64,000 bases of DNA, from assembly GCA_008694505.1 (NCBI GenBank), contig VZDJ01000219.1:6098081-6162080 (forward strand), given 5' to 3'. A program made the translations under genes and the position numbers. The notes under the pieces are model-generated. The model was not told the DNA's origin. It did not search any database and worked only from the letters and a program-made list of their open reading frames with translations. The number at the start of each line of letters is the position of its first letter. The first letter of the stretch is position 1. This document shows positions 12,702 to 26,113 of this stretch, piece by piece. Source of the stretch: Cyanoderma ruficeps. Lineage: Eukaryota > Chordata > Aves > Passeriformes > Timaliidae.

Positions 12702-15634
12702 CAGAAACCAAGTGTATACCAAGTGCAAGAATTTCCACAATAAAGGTGTGTACATTACAGTAGCCTTGAGATAGGGCTGACTTCTTCCAAAACAAGTTCT
12801 TCTGGTTTTATAGGACTATTTAATGCACTTCTGTGTCAAAGAAAATAACTCTTGTTCTCACTCTGTACTATGAAACCAGTATAGCAGGAGACACCATGGG
12901 CTGGTGAACAGATCAGGAGACTGAAGGAGATGTCTCTTGTATGTGTTTAAAGATCTTCAAGGCCATTTCAACTCCCACTTTCTGTTCTGTGAAGGGTTAC
13001 ACCTACTATTAATTTTGCTAGTTATATGAACAGATTTTCTAAACTGAAATACACTTTCTTCAAAGTATAAGATATATTTGAGAGAAAAGTCATATTAGGA
13101 AAACAAATGCATTATTACATCTGTAAAAAAGTTTCAGGGCAGTGTCACTGAATGCAAATACTTGCATTTTGTTAATCTGTTTTAATGTTAATGCTCTCTA
13201 CATATAATCCAGAAGAAATATATATACACTTATATACATTCCTTGTAGAGAGAGTAGCCTCTCCAAAAAAACACTGACAGAGGGTATGTATAACATGGTA
13301 TTTCACTTGTCTCAGGAGATCCCACACTGTTCAATGTCTTGCAGACACAAAGGCAATTTCACTTAGTCTGAAAAGCAGCTCTGTGTAAGATGTCAAAACC
13401 ACAGCACTGGACAATAAGATTTCTAGGTGAGGGAGTGACTGAATGTATCCACCTGAAACTACTAATACGTATTTTTAAAGTAGGGAAGCTACCAGCAAAT
13501 TACAGCTTACTGTGAAGTGAGACCATGTCTGTAGCAGATGCTGGTAGTGCCTGTGCATCCAAATCCCTTCTACTTCCCTTTTATATCATGGGATTGCGAA
13601 TTGTGCTTTTTTGGTTTTGTAATTAAAGGGAAAAACAGATGGAGAGAACTTGAAGAGCTGCATCCATTATTTTAATGTAGAGAATGTCTCCATGTTATAA
13701 TTTAATATAATGGGATTTTACTTGAGAAAAATAAAACTCTACAGTCTAGTGCTTGGAAATGTTTACTATATGAGCAGCTTCACTTTTGAAAAGATTTCAC
13801 TGAGTCATGCTATGACTCTCTGCCAAATACCAATCATATGACCAACCCAGCTAGAAAAGGGTGTTTCTTCATGCCAGTACATTTCACATGCCACTCTACT
13901 TTGAACCTTTTTTTGGCTGTTCACCTGTGGATTTCATGTGGCAGCAAAGGGGGACAATATAATCTGCATGTGTTTAAAAAGAGAGTAGATACCAAGAAGC
14001 ACAAGCCAGCTGGTCTAGTATTAAGAATGGTGTAACAAGGGGGGTTGGGTTTGACATGATTTCAGAAGTAGATTTAAGGCAGACAATCCAAACCAAACAT
14101 TGATACTGGTAAAAAGCAGTGAATATCTTGCCAGTTCCAGGAATCAAGATGCTCCCCAGGAGATGAACAATTTCAAAAATTAAGAGAACAAACTTCCTTA
14201 TTTCTGTTGAGACAGGGGTTTTAATTTCTATAGTTAAGACAGGAAAAGAAAATCCAAAAGTAGATGAATGAGTTTTATATGCAGCAGTGGACACAGCTAG
14301 ATTTCCCTAAATCTCATAAAATATTTATACTTAACTGTAAATATTTGAGTGAAACTTGTGTTAGCTACACTTTGGGAAATTTCTATTTTATTCCTGAAAT
14401 GTTTTTTATCTATGGAAAGCTACAGCAAATGTCTCGTGCTAGTGATTCTTTACTCAGCAAGCTCCAGCTGTGGATACATAATACCCGCCTCCCACCATGG
14501 CTAGCAATCAATACATTGTCTCCTGCATACAAAGGCTGCTCCTCTGATAGTCAGTCACTAGGATAGAGATGAAATCATCAGGGAAAATCGTACTAGAAAG
14601 AACACAAAGGCTCACAATGGGCTCGAGTGTCTCTGCTGCAACCCTTAACTCCAACTAAAATATCCTACAGATTAACTTGCCTTGGTGACAACGGAGTAAG
14701 GAAGTTAAAGGGAAGAGCACACATAGCACAGAAAGTTTAAATTATATTTCCCATCAGTGTGATCTGTGAAATCACTGTTAGGCTGCGTGGGAATAATTGA
14801 GAGGTCACAGGGGATTATATGAGCATTTATGTTACATTCTGGCTTAAGTGTGTTCAGCTCCAGTGTTATCAACCAAATTGTTTCCGTCTTCAGTAATGCT
14901 GCATTTGCCCCTAGGCCTTGAAAGAATAATATGTTTATTAACTGTACATATTTATCTGTCACCAAGATCTCAGGTTTTCAAATTTTCAGTATTCAACTAC
15001 TGAGTGTACTGAAGCTTCTGTGCCAGGTATAAGGAAATGAAAAACAGGATGGTTAATGGTTTCAGAACAGAACACACCTCACCTCCCTCAGAACAAAGCA
15101 GAGCTTTGCTTTAAATGGCGGCAGCTTTGCCAGGGAATCTGATATGTGGTGCTCAAATCTTCGCCTACCACTGGATGAGATGTATCACTCCCTTTTCCCT
15201 GGTTTCCCTTCTCTTCCCTATCCTTCTGCTGTAGCTCTCAGTTGAGGAATGGCTCTTGCTCTGGCTCTTTCTCACTTCCTTCCTTTAACTATAACCTCAT
15301 CCTTCCTCCCCTTGAAAAGGACTTGTGGTTTGGAGAAATATTCACACCATTCAAGCAAACCTATGGTTTTAGTGAGCAGTCTCTCCTTTGGCATCACTTT
15401 GGTGCTCCTCACACTGCAGCAGAACACATTCCATGAGATAATTAGTGGCTGTATTCGAGGGACTCCAGGGGAGATACGAGCTCTGAATTTTGAGAGGATG
15501 TTTGTATATCTGATGTAATTTTGTCTCATCACAGCCTGCCCTATGCAACAGAACAAAGGACAGAATTAACCAATGATGCCAAAAAACTTACACGAGGAAA
15601 ATAACCATTTTCTTTCCAACAGCTGGTGCAGCTT

Positions 15635-15686
15635 TTTCCCTGTTGGATCTGTCTGTAACACGCCAAACCAACTAGAAAGGAAGTGT
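15635..15686. repeat. 52-bp repeated segment, copy 2
   Basis: This is the second copy of the 52-bp block at 12650-12701, about 3 kb away and in direct orientation. The two differences are G for C at the 28th position and G for A at the 49th. In this copy the sequence TAACAC at 15656-15661 pairs with GTGTTA at 15683-15688 as a short inverted repeat. Confidence 0.7.
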
Positions 15687-18190
15687 TAAAAACCTTCTGA
15701 AATAATGCTTGGTGCAGGTAAGGTAAGGTGCTTTTTGCCTGACACATTCACTGGTTTTCCACTTGGAAAATACACTTCTGCAGTCAAGCAGCTGTGATGT
15801 TTTTCTTAAACATTTACCCCTCCACGCAATAAAATACTTAATAATTTTATTATCAGCTCCTCTACAGAAAATAATTAAACCCAAATAGATAGAAACTCGT
15901 GGCAAAGAGCAGAAGTCCCAGAGGTGCCTGGTGGATGTGACTGTGCTAAAGCCTCAGCCCATGGGTGACACTGTAATCTGGATGTGCCTTCACAGAATCA
16001 CTGAGTGCAGCAGATGTTTCTGTATTAAGTAATTATTTCCACCTTACTCACAAAAGAACCTTTTCCCCCCCACTTTTCTTCCAGCAAAGAGGTTCCTGCT
16101 TGTGTTAGGATTTCCTCTTTCCATGGTGTCCTATTTGCTCACTCTGCAGAGTGGTGGGAGGCATACAGCATACAGGAAAGAATTTCTAATTTTCCTGGGC
16201 CAAAGCATATAACAGCAGAGATTAGCTGATTATCTGGTCTTCTCTGACCACCCTTCTAAAACCTGATAATTGCTTAGATCTGAACACAACGAGCACATTT
16301 CTAAAATAATTCAGATACTGGTATTTTGTATGAAAAGCATCATGTTTTATTACCAACCCTAGAACAGCATGTTCCATCAGTAGTTCTCAGTGGGATTTGT
16401 AAAGTCAATATCGCTTCACAGGTGTTCAGTGATGAGATTATTTACCCCAAACCATCTCAACCAGCAGCACAACGAGGAAGGAACATGATCCAGACAGTTA
16501 GGCTGGCATCAGATCCAGCTGGTCATTCTAAATGGAAAAGATATTATTTATTTTTGGAGGATTTGCTAGCTCAGCCTCCCTTTCACTTTTTTTTTTCCCA
16601 GCCTCATAGATAGTGTTTTTCTTTCTGGGATGTTTAAGGCACGTTCTTCTTTCTTCTGAGCTGACAGCCAGTGAATGAAATCTGTTTTTCTGAGCTCCAA
16701 CTCTGACTCAAGCCCATGGAAGCTTTTTCTGGATTTAGTGACATTAAGCCCCCAGTTCCCTACTTACCCCAGGCCCTCAAAATAAAATTTTAGATAGGAT
16801 TATCCAGAAAAATGCATTAGGAGAGGAAGAGCATTTAAAAATAACCTAGTATCTAAATCTGGATGTAATCTCCTCTAATTCTCCCAGTATCTGAGCAGAG
16901 GGCATGGGGCTGTACTAGCCTGGTGTTGGTAAATTCAAGCCATGTGCACGATATTACGCTTCACAAATAGTAACAGCTGGAAGTAAACCACAGTCCAAGG
17001 AGCAAAAAGGGCAGCACTGTCCTAGTGCTTAAGTTTAATCTACAATGCAAGAATAAAGAGGACGAAATCAAGACGCACCAAAATTGTCCTGATTTTGATG
17101 GTGTGACTTTTAGTTGCCATAAAACATGCAAAACTGTTAATATTTAAAAATTTTATACTTTAATGGCTGAATTTAAGTAGTTATCGTGTTTTAAAGCCAC
17201 AAAAATAAAATAAATATCTGTTTTAAACTTGAACATAACAACAGGACTCTTTATTTTTTAACACTGGTAATTTTTTTAACATTCCAGACTTTTCATAGCT
17301 TTTTACTATGTCCTACTATCCAGCTTAGGTTGCTTGTACTTTTTTTTCCTACCAACATCAGTGACCACCTGGAAAATGCAACAGAGGAAAGCTAATGAAA
17401 AATTTTAATATGTGTCAATAAAAAGGAAAATTGATTGCAAAAGGAACTGGAACTTACATCCTAATTCCTGTAATGAACAAAGACTTCTAGACTTCACAAC
17501 TCATTAACTATTCAAGTTTCCTTATTGCATGAGCTTTGCTGCTCAGCAAAATTCTTTAAATACTTTACAGACACCTCGTGATACCAGATAACGTCATGGT
17601 CAAGCAGAAATTGTTTACCTTCAAAAATACCTGATGAACAAGAGAGCCCCCACAACACATACAGACAGTCTCAATAACTCATTTTCAGTACAACCAAACT
17701 CTTTCCAGTTTCAGTTAAACTTGTGGAATAGCAGTTTAACTCATCTCCACTAAGTATTTTCCTACTTGCAGTTTCTTTTACTGCCTCTACAGGTAACTTA
17801 TGCTCAGTTGTACTCTTGGATCATGCTGTGGTGACTCGGCTGTTAATGTGTAACTGCTCCTCTTGCTGCAGATCCACCATCACTCAGGGCTGGTAACAGA
17901 AAACACGAAGAAAACTATAAAATAGCTACTAATTTTCTGTTAGCTTTTTTGTTTGCACTTTATGGTCTCCAAGTAGATCTTCCTCCCAGAAATGTATGTT
18001 TGCAAGCTTTCCCTACTCTTCCTATGTTATTGTGCCAATTCCTCGTGTGTTTTCTGTGTGTACTAATCCCTGTAGCGTGCCATTAATTCATAGTACACTC
18101 AGTTATTTTAGGCATGGATATTGGAGAAACGGAATTAAAAGAATTAAAACAAGACTGCAGTATCACAGCTATGCAATTACTTTTTGTCTT

Positions 18191-18215
18191 CTTTTTTTTT
18201 TTTTTTTTTCATTTN
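18191..18215. other. T homopolymer with single undetermined base
   Basis: A run of about 18 T (18192-18209) is followed by a short AT stretch and an N at 18215. Comparable N-plus-T-run combinations occur at 20854 and 23283. These mark places where the assembler could not resolve homopolymer length, so any reading frame crossing them is unreliable. Confidence 0.9.
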
Positions 18216-19949
18216 TACTGAATGGGCCAAAGTCACTGTTGGGGGTCTCAGTTTGAAAAACCAAGGCTGTGGTTCCATGTCCTGGGTGAAGCTGCCCCTC
18301 TTTTCACTGTGTCCCTCCCCAGGCCACAGTCTCAGTGGTGCCACAGCATCTCCATGAGATTTCTTGTAGGAAAAGGATCCAAGCTCAAAATACCCATCTT
18401 TGGTCAGGTTATTTTAATCCAGATCAGGTCCTTGACCGGGTTCACCACGCAACCCCACATGCAATTACGCCAGCACGGCTTAGGGAAAGATGTGGGACTG
18501 CAGGGAAACAACGTGACTTTGGGCTGCAGAAGGCAGAGCTGCTGCCAAGAGAAACATTGATCAAGCTGTACCAAATATTTGTTTTGAAATAATTTTGAAA
18601 TATAGTTTCAGAACACTTGCAAATGAAATGTGTTTAGCTGTTGGGACAAAAGGCTACAGCCAAAGTTAAATCTGCCCTCTAATTATACAGAATAAACAGA
18701 TACAAAATTAGACTACAGAGTCTAAATAGGTAATTTTACCATTCATATTTAAATATCAGCTATTTAACAACAAAAAATATTAAATAAATATTTTTAATTA
18801 CTCATGTCTGTCACCCTGCTCACCAAACTACAGTTTACAATCAGTGTTTAAGAGTGAAAAGGCTTCCTGGGCAATGCTGGACTCTTAATTCAACCATGTC
18901 CTCACTTCACTATAAAACTACACTAAAACCAGCTTTTGGCTAAAATGTCCTGTCTCATTTTTCCACATCAGCTTTATTTTTGTTAATGATGCTGAGATTG
19001 GAAAACTCCAGAAACAGAGGTAGTTGGAGAACCATACCCTGTAAAAATTTGTTGTTTAAAGATTAGCATGTAAGAAAATACCTTTTGTTCAAACTATACG
19101 GAATGTTTTTCATCTGGCAACTGTTTTCCCTTTAAATACTAAAACATTAAAACCTGAACTAAAAATAATCCTGTTGACTGTTCCAGTTCAGGAAATTTCT
19201 ATGAGCCAAGTTTTGTTGGTTTTTTCAGTGGCTGTTATTCCAATTTAAATCAGCTCATCAACTGCTGACTCCACAATCACAACTGCTTTCATACAACCTT
19301 CATTGACTTTCTTTTATTTTTGGAAACTGTGACAAAACATAAGTTGGAACACTCTCCTGCATTTTCTTAACATATCTGGAATAAAACAGCAGAGGATTGT
19401 CTGCAAAAGAAATATTTCAAAAGAATGTACAGCCCCCTAAAGGGTGTCTCATATCCCTACCTGGAAAGTCCTTTAACAAGTGAAGATGTTTCTCATGCTG
19501 GTGTTTAAAATCACCAGTGGGTTGTAGTTACAATAACAATTTTATGCAGCAATAAATATTTTAAGAAGAACAGTTCTCACCTTCCCAAATTCTGCACCAC
19601 ACTGACAGGCATTAAAATCAGCATTTCTCGTCTTTCAGTAGTTCAACACCTCTGCTGTTACTCTGTGCTTTGAAGGAGAATTTGATTTTGTTTCTTGTGA
19701 GAAGTTGGCTCTCAGGTCTGGTAAGAATCTGATAGCAAATGGCGATGTTTTAAGTTATATTAAATAACATTTTCTCTTAAACCATATGCCAGCATCTAAA
19801 GTAAATCTGCTATTAAACAACTCGGAGAGCCAAACCCCTCATGAGTAGCCGCAAGGATAATGGCAATTGTGTGCATTAGAAATGGAGCTTGTTAGCAAAG
19901 GACACAACTGACAGTTTTCCTTTGCAGCAAAAATGCCGAGACTAGGTCT

Positions 19950-20230
19950 GTGTAAAAGACGTGGACAAACACACTCGTGTTTACAGTCCTCAGGGATTTC
20001 CCAGGGAGAAGGTTGTTGGAATATCCTCGCTGGAAGGGAGCACAGCGATGTCATCGCTCCGCAGCCTCGGCACTGCTGAAGAAATCCGTGGATTTCGGAA
20101 GGCTCCACAGCCACACCTGCTGGCTTGGCGGGCTCGGAACAACACGGGTGAAACGGAGGAATTTTTAGAGCAATCACTCCACAACGATGCTTCACGCTGT
20201 GTCACGCCGCGGTGCCCTCAGGGGGTCAGA
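19950..20230. other. Isolated CpG-bearing GC patch
   Basis: About 280 bp contain many CpG dinucleotides and sites such as CCGCGG inside otherwise CpG-poor, AT-rich sequence. Open frames exist on both strands (118 codons on minus, 97 on plus) because stop codons are rarer in GC-rich DNA; neither resembles a known protein. It could be an orphan CpG island, an enhancer or a young repeat. Confidence 0.35.
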
Positions 20231-20853
20231 AAAGTGGTCAACATTTTAAAATAGTGGTACACTAGCTGCTGTATAGAGGCTCTTGTAAAAATCTCTGTGG
20301 CCAAGCCAAGCTCTAAACAAGCTAAAAAATAGAAATTACATTTCCTAAGCTCCCACAACCTGTTGGTGCTTCTTTATGCATTAAAAGGTGACTGCATGGT
20401 ATCTGCAAGTCGACTGGAGAGTTTGCTTTACTCACCCTCTGTCTGGGTGGCAACAAATTGGGGTTTTTTCACTGTTCATTGTGTGATTTCTTCACTCTGC
20501 GAAGGGCCAAATCTGGTGCTTTTCCATGATGCTGTTATGCTTTTTGAGGAGCAGGCTCAGAAAAGTGAAGGCTTGGCCACTGTTTCTGGGTCTACTCTAG
20601 TGTAGGAGAAGATACACTCAATGCTTTGTGAAAGATCTTATAGAAGTTTAAGGACAGACAGGCTTTGGGGGATCTTTTGGGACATTCTCAGGCTTCTCTG
20701 AATATCTCTCCTTTACAGCACACACACATACAAACCAAGGACAGTTTGCTCTACAGGTGCACTTTACCAATGTGTACATAGTTATGGACCGATATCTGTT
20801 CATATCATTAGATAACCCATAAATTAGTTATTCAGTGTCTGGTCTCTACTTAA

Positions 20854-20872
20854 NTTTTTTTTTTTTTTTTTT
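20854..20872. other. Single N and T homopolymer
   Basis: One undetermined base at 20854 precedes about 18 T. This is an assembly uncertainty, not a biological feature. Confidence 0.9.
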
Positions 20873-23120
20873 GTCATTGCGTGTACTTCAGTAACACCTG
20901 GGATGTCTGGGCCTTATTCTGTTGCTGTGTAACCTAGTTCACAGTTTTTGGCTCGCTGTTCTGAATTGGTACAGTGGGTGGGTGGAAGGTGAGTTATTAT
21001 TTTAGCTCCTAGTTCTAGGGTAGGTAAGGGCCCCAGAGTTTTATCTAAATTATACAGGAGAAATTATTCCCTCTAGGAGGACTCTGCTGGCTGAAGACTT
21101 TCCCAAAATACTCTTCTAATTTGCTAGATAGAGGTTATGAATGGACTGTCAGGGTAGCTGAGGCTGTTTCACCTCTCTTTAGCCAGTCCTTGTATCTTTA
21201 TTTCCAAATTGCGTTTACATGTGCTGCGTTACCCTTTATGTTTCTGTGGATGTGATTCACACTCATGAAGAGAGCCCGAAGTTCTTAGAGCCATGCAGTT
21301 TTTGAGCATGGAATAGGAAATTAGACACAGGAGATCATCAACTTAAAACTTCTGGGCAGCCAGGAAAATGCAGCATCTCTGACTACAGATTCTCCCTCCA
21401 ACATGCAGGGTCTTCTCTGAGTGTGTCAGAAGATACAATGGGTTTTCATCCCAGCTCAGGTGGGTTCAGACTCCCTGCCAGAAGTGTTTCCAGAGCTGAT
21501 TGTACCATATCCACATCCATATGTTCCTCTTCTGCATACCTGAGAGATATTGCCCAACCTAAAGACTGTCAGTCTAGAGTTTCTTAAACCAAAGGGCCCA
21601 CATGAGAAAGGTAGGATCCTTATCTTCCATAAACAGTTTGGATCATCTGATTAAAGAGTTTAATTATTGCCTAATTTGAGTCATATGAAGCATTTTCTGA
21701 GAATCTCTGCTTCTCTTCCTTGGCTGTTCAGATGAAAAACAGATGCTTGCAACATAAACAAATAAATCCAATGTCTGAAATGGATGGACTAATACGCCTC
21801 TAAAGCCAGAGGAAGAGACCAACTTCCTGCATCATGTCCTCATTCTGAAAGAACATCCTCCATCCCTCCATTTCTATTTAGCTTCCAGCTACCACAGCTA
21901 GATGGTGGTGGTCACTTCTGCAGGGGGCACTTTATAATGTCCCTTTATGTTGTCTCTGTGGGATTCCTCTTACATGGAAAAGAAAAGAAACCCAAATAGG
22001 AATACTAAGGGAAAATAAAATGAATCCTCCTGAAGGCTGTCATAATGTTTGTGAAGGATTTTGAAGGGTTACAAAGACTTCTGAGGAATCTAAGTAGCAT
22101 AATGGATAAACTGCTTTCCCTTCTTCTCTCCAAAGATCCTTTTCATTTTAAGTGTTAAACTTGATTGTTATAACTCAACACCTTCTGAAAACGTATCTGT
22201 AACACTAAGTCAATCCATTATCAACAAGATCAATGACTCTGGAGATTTCAACACGTCCCAGTATGACTATCAGAGATTTGGAAGGACAGTACAAGAGACA
22301 GAGGAGTAGCCCCTTCTGTAATTGAGCCATGGGAGGAAAACTTGGCCTCTGGTCTTTCCTTTTCCCTGTCCCCTAGAAATGAATGAGATCCTTCATTCCT
22401 CTGCAGCAACTGCATTTTCTATTGCAACAGAAAGAATGAGTCAGAAGAGGCTGCTGCTGGTGAAAGCTTCACTGGGCTGTCTTCAACAGAGTGCTTCATC
22501 CTTTTTGTTTGAGTCTTTGTGGTGTTAATCAGTTATTAAAAATGTCTGGTATCACCACGAGCATTCTGGATTTGTAAAAAAGCTTTTTGCTTGTCATTTA
22601 TTTTAAGACTTAATGAACAAGCTCTCTTTGTGGAAAAAGACATTTTAGGTATGCTCTTAAAAATGAAATAGAGCAAGCTAGAAAAAAAGAAAATGCATCT
22701 CAATTAGATTATTCTTCCTCCATCTGTTCTCTCAGATCTTTTTATGGCAGGAAATTGCCTATTGGATTTTTGATTTTGCTTAATGGAAATGGCAAAACTT
22801 AAATCCATCCCCATTCCCACTGACATCAGGGAAACAAAATTCAGTGTCTGAACTGAACACTTTTTTTTTTTTTAACCATTAGTATCTGTAACTGCGTGTC
22901 AGTGAATATAGTAATTATAACATCAGTGAATTTAAATTAACTGAAGTACTCAGAAAATTGTGGACTGGCATTTACACTTCTGAATCTCTTTGGCATTTCT
23001 GAAAATCCCAACTTCTCTAATTAGCAATTTCTGATATGCCACATTCTTCCTGTGTGGACGACCCAGTTAAACCCTGTGAACTCCCCATATGACTTGGGGG
23101 AAACAGACTGTAATTGGATG

Positions 23121-23180
23121 GGATTTCTAACAGGAAGTGGAGTTTCTAATAGGAAGTAGCATTTCCAGTAAGGCAGTAGC
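23121..23180. repeat. Imperfect ~19-bp tandem repeat, 3 copies
   Basis: Three adjacent units built on the pattern GGATTTCTAAYAGGAAGT begin near 23121, 23139 and 23158, the last one diverged. No coding or regulatory role is apparent. Confidence 0.5.
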
Positions 23181-24191
23181 TGGGGAAACCTCTTCCTTGC
23201 ATTTTTTAGGATGTTGAACTTCAGGAAGTACCAACCCTGAAAATCCTGGGCTCTATAGAAACCTCCAAGCTTGGTTTTTTTTNTGTGGGGATTTGTGAAA
23301 TCTTTCATCAAAAAGCCTCCTATCTTCAAAACTGAAATGAATCCAAATATCCAACACTGCTGTGTTCCTCCCTGTGCTTCCTCTCAGAGAAGAAGGATAT
23401 GTAAAAGCAGATCCTTCCTACTGACTCATTCTGCTCTATAAACTGAGGTTTGAGATTAAGGGAATTATCCTGGCTTGTTATTTACCTCCATGTTTATAGT
23501 TCAGCACTGCCAGAATAACTACTGCAGGGTACTGTCCTTATAATTATTACTGTTACTATTAATCAATATCTAAAGCATGAGTGAGAGCATGACTTATAAC
23601 AAGTTATGTCTCCTCTCCACAATTCCAAACCTCTACAGAATTTCAGAATAGTAGGTGGACAATACCAGAATTTACAAAATGCAGAATAAATCTTCAGTGG
23701 AAATTAAGTACACACTTGGAAAAACTTCCAAGTTACTACGTTGTTAACCATGTGTGCTATGTCTCCAAAGTTCCACATTGTTGCTTCCTCACTTTTCCAG
23801 CATTTTCTCTTGCATTGCTCCATAGAGTGCCCTTGACACTGATCATCCAAGGGCTCAGTGCCAGCACTGATGGATGTTTTTGATATGGACAATATGGAAA
23901 ACCATCTGCAGGGCAAACAGGCACAGGTTACCTGGGAATAACACAGATTACCATCTTCTACAGGTTTATAAAACAGCTCTGCTGTTTGGTTTATATAATA
24001 ACAGTGCTATTTTTAAAGATAAACTTTGCACTGCTTTGACTGAATCTGGAACCAGAACACAATGGTAACTCTGACCTTAAATGTAGGCACATTACATGTC
24101 ACCATTTTAATTTAACTTTTATATGATTATTTTCCTTCCGCTAACGTGGCACTGAATCCAGATGTTCATGTGCAGGAAACTGCTTTTTCTA

Positions 24192-24332
<141 letters not shown>

Positions 24333-25084
24333 TCATGTTTAAGCAAAAACTAAATCAGAAAGTTTAGTGATTCCACTTTGTGTTAACAAAATCTTCTCAG
24401 ATGAAATCATGGTGTATAACAAAGGAAGGGGAAAAATAAAAAGGAAAAAACCCAACAAAACCAAACAATACAGTTTAATAAGAAGCAGATTCTGTTTGTT
24501 TTAAAAGTACTCAAGGCATGAAAGCATGGACTGAAAAAATCCTCCTGCTACATCAGAACTGACCCCGAGGCACAGGGTGCCCTCATTTCCCAAAGTCATC
24601 AATGTCCTGATTCTACTGCAATTAGCAACTGCTAATGTAGGTGATGAGCAAAAGAGAGCAGGATTTTGGCACAGTACAGTATGGATTTCGGCACAGTACC
24701 CAACCCATCAGCAGCAGGACAAACCAGAAGTGATTAAAAGACAGGAGAGAGTGTGAAGGAGAAGGACAAGGTGGGAATGCAAATAATGGTTTTAGCTCTT
24801 CCAAATTTCAGAGAAGGGTCTGAATTCTCTGGAGTAGCATTGCTGATACCCAAGTCCTCCTTCAATCATCCAGTCCAATGTTCCAATTCTGCAGATAATT
24901 TCATACCAGTTGGATGCCTTACACTACAAAACTAACCCTTGTTCTGAATTAAGAATTAACACATTTGATATCTGTATGACAAATCACAACAAAGGTGTGC
25001 TCTAGAAGCAATAGCATTTTTTATGATTAATCTTTCCATTAGTTTTTTCATAATTGTTGTCAAGGTACTCAATTGCTTTTTCTA

Positions 25085-25213
<129 letters not shown>

Positions 25214-25795
25214 TCAGGTTAACAGTATTCTTACAATGAAATCATTGTTGGTAAAAGAATAAAAACAATTTCTACCACGGCTTTTTATTTCAGTTCATAG
25301 AGACTTCCTCTAAAAGGCTGATAACAAAAACTGTAATTTGCTTAACTAAAGACTGTCATTAATTTGAAAACACGCTAAAAGCCTTTGTTTCTGCTCCCTC
25401 AGCCTTCCTCTAATATTCAAACACATACACCACATTACTCTTCATGGTGCATCTTCAGGCTCTGAAGCAATACTGCTGCACCAGGAATGCAGCAAAGAAA
25501 GGAGCAGCTCCTTTCATCAGCTTAAAAATATCCTGTTAAATGTGTTTTATTTACACCAATAAATCATAGATAAGAACTCCCATATTAAAAGAATCACAGT
25601 AAAAATGTACTCTTTCACATTGAGGTCCATTTACCATTTTCATTTTTACATTACTGATAATTTGAAGCAGTTCTAGGTTAACTACAAAGCTGGTTTTAAC
25701 TCAATATAAAAGTATCTGTTATTTTAATTACCTCTCCCTTTTTTTTTAATTGAGGGCTACACTCTCACTGGTGCCAGGTCTCCTTGGTGCCACCA

Positions 25796-26113
25796 AGAGC
25801 CAGTTCATCGTCTGTATTTAGAGGGAACTTCGAGGGAAGCTGAGGAACCCATATGGCAAAATATGCCATTATCCCTAATTAAAAATTGATAAGGACTAAT
25901 CCTTTTAAAACATCCAGCTACTGCAAAGAGTGGAAATGGGATGGATATAAAGTATAGAAGAAAGAATCCAAATAAGCAAGAATCTAAATTTATACCCTTG
26001 TGATCTGACTGCAAGTTATTGTTTCTGTACTTCACAGAAGTGCAGTTAAACCACAGTGAGCTGGTGTGTCTGGCAAGCAGAAAATCCAACCTGACCTATG
26101 CCCAGACTGAAAT
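25796..26113. repeat. Unclassified dispersed repeat, copy 1 (uninterrupted)
   Basis: This segment runs from AGAGCCAG to CAGACTGAAAT. It aligns over its whole length, in the same orientation, with 28412-28629 plus 29195-29282. Long matching blocks include TCTGTATTTAGAGGGAACTT and GAGCTGGTGTGTCTGGCAAG. By eye the copies are clearly homologous but diverged, and copy 2 lacks about 18 bases near its middle. It has no recognised coding content. It could be an old transposable element or a local duplication. This copy preserves the empty insertion site (a single TGTA at 26031-26034) of the LTR found in copy 2. Confidence 0.75.

Noticed and set aside
20680..20712. Minus-strand AGAGATATT followed by AAGCCTGAGAAT, resembling a kinase HRDIKPEN motif
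   Set aside because: The two parts are out of frame by a 5-base insert and nothing around them matches a kinase.
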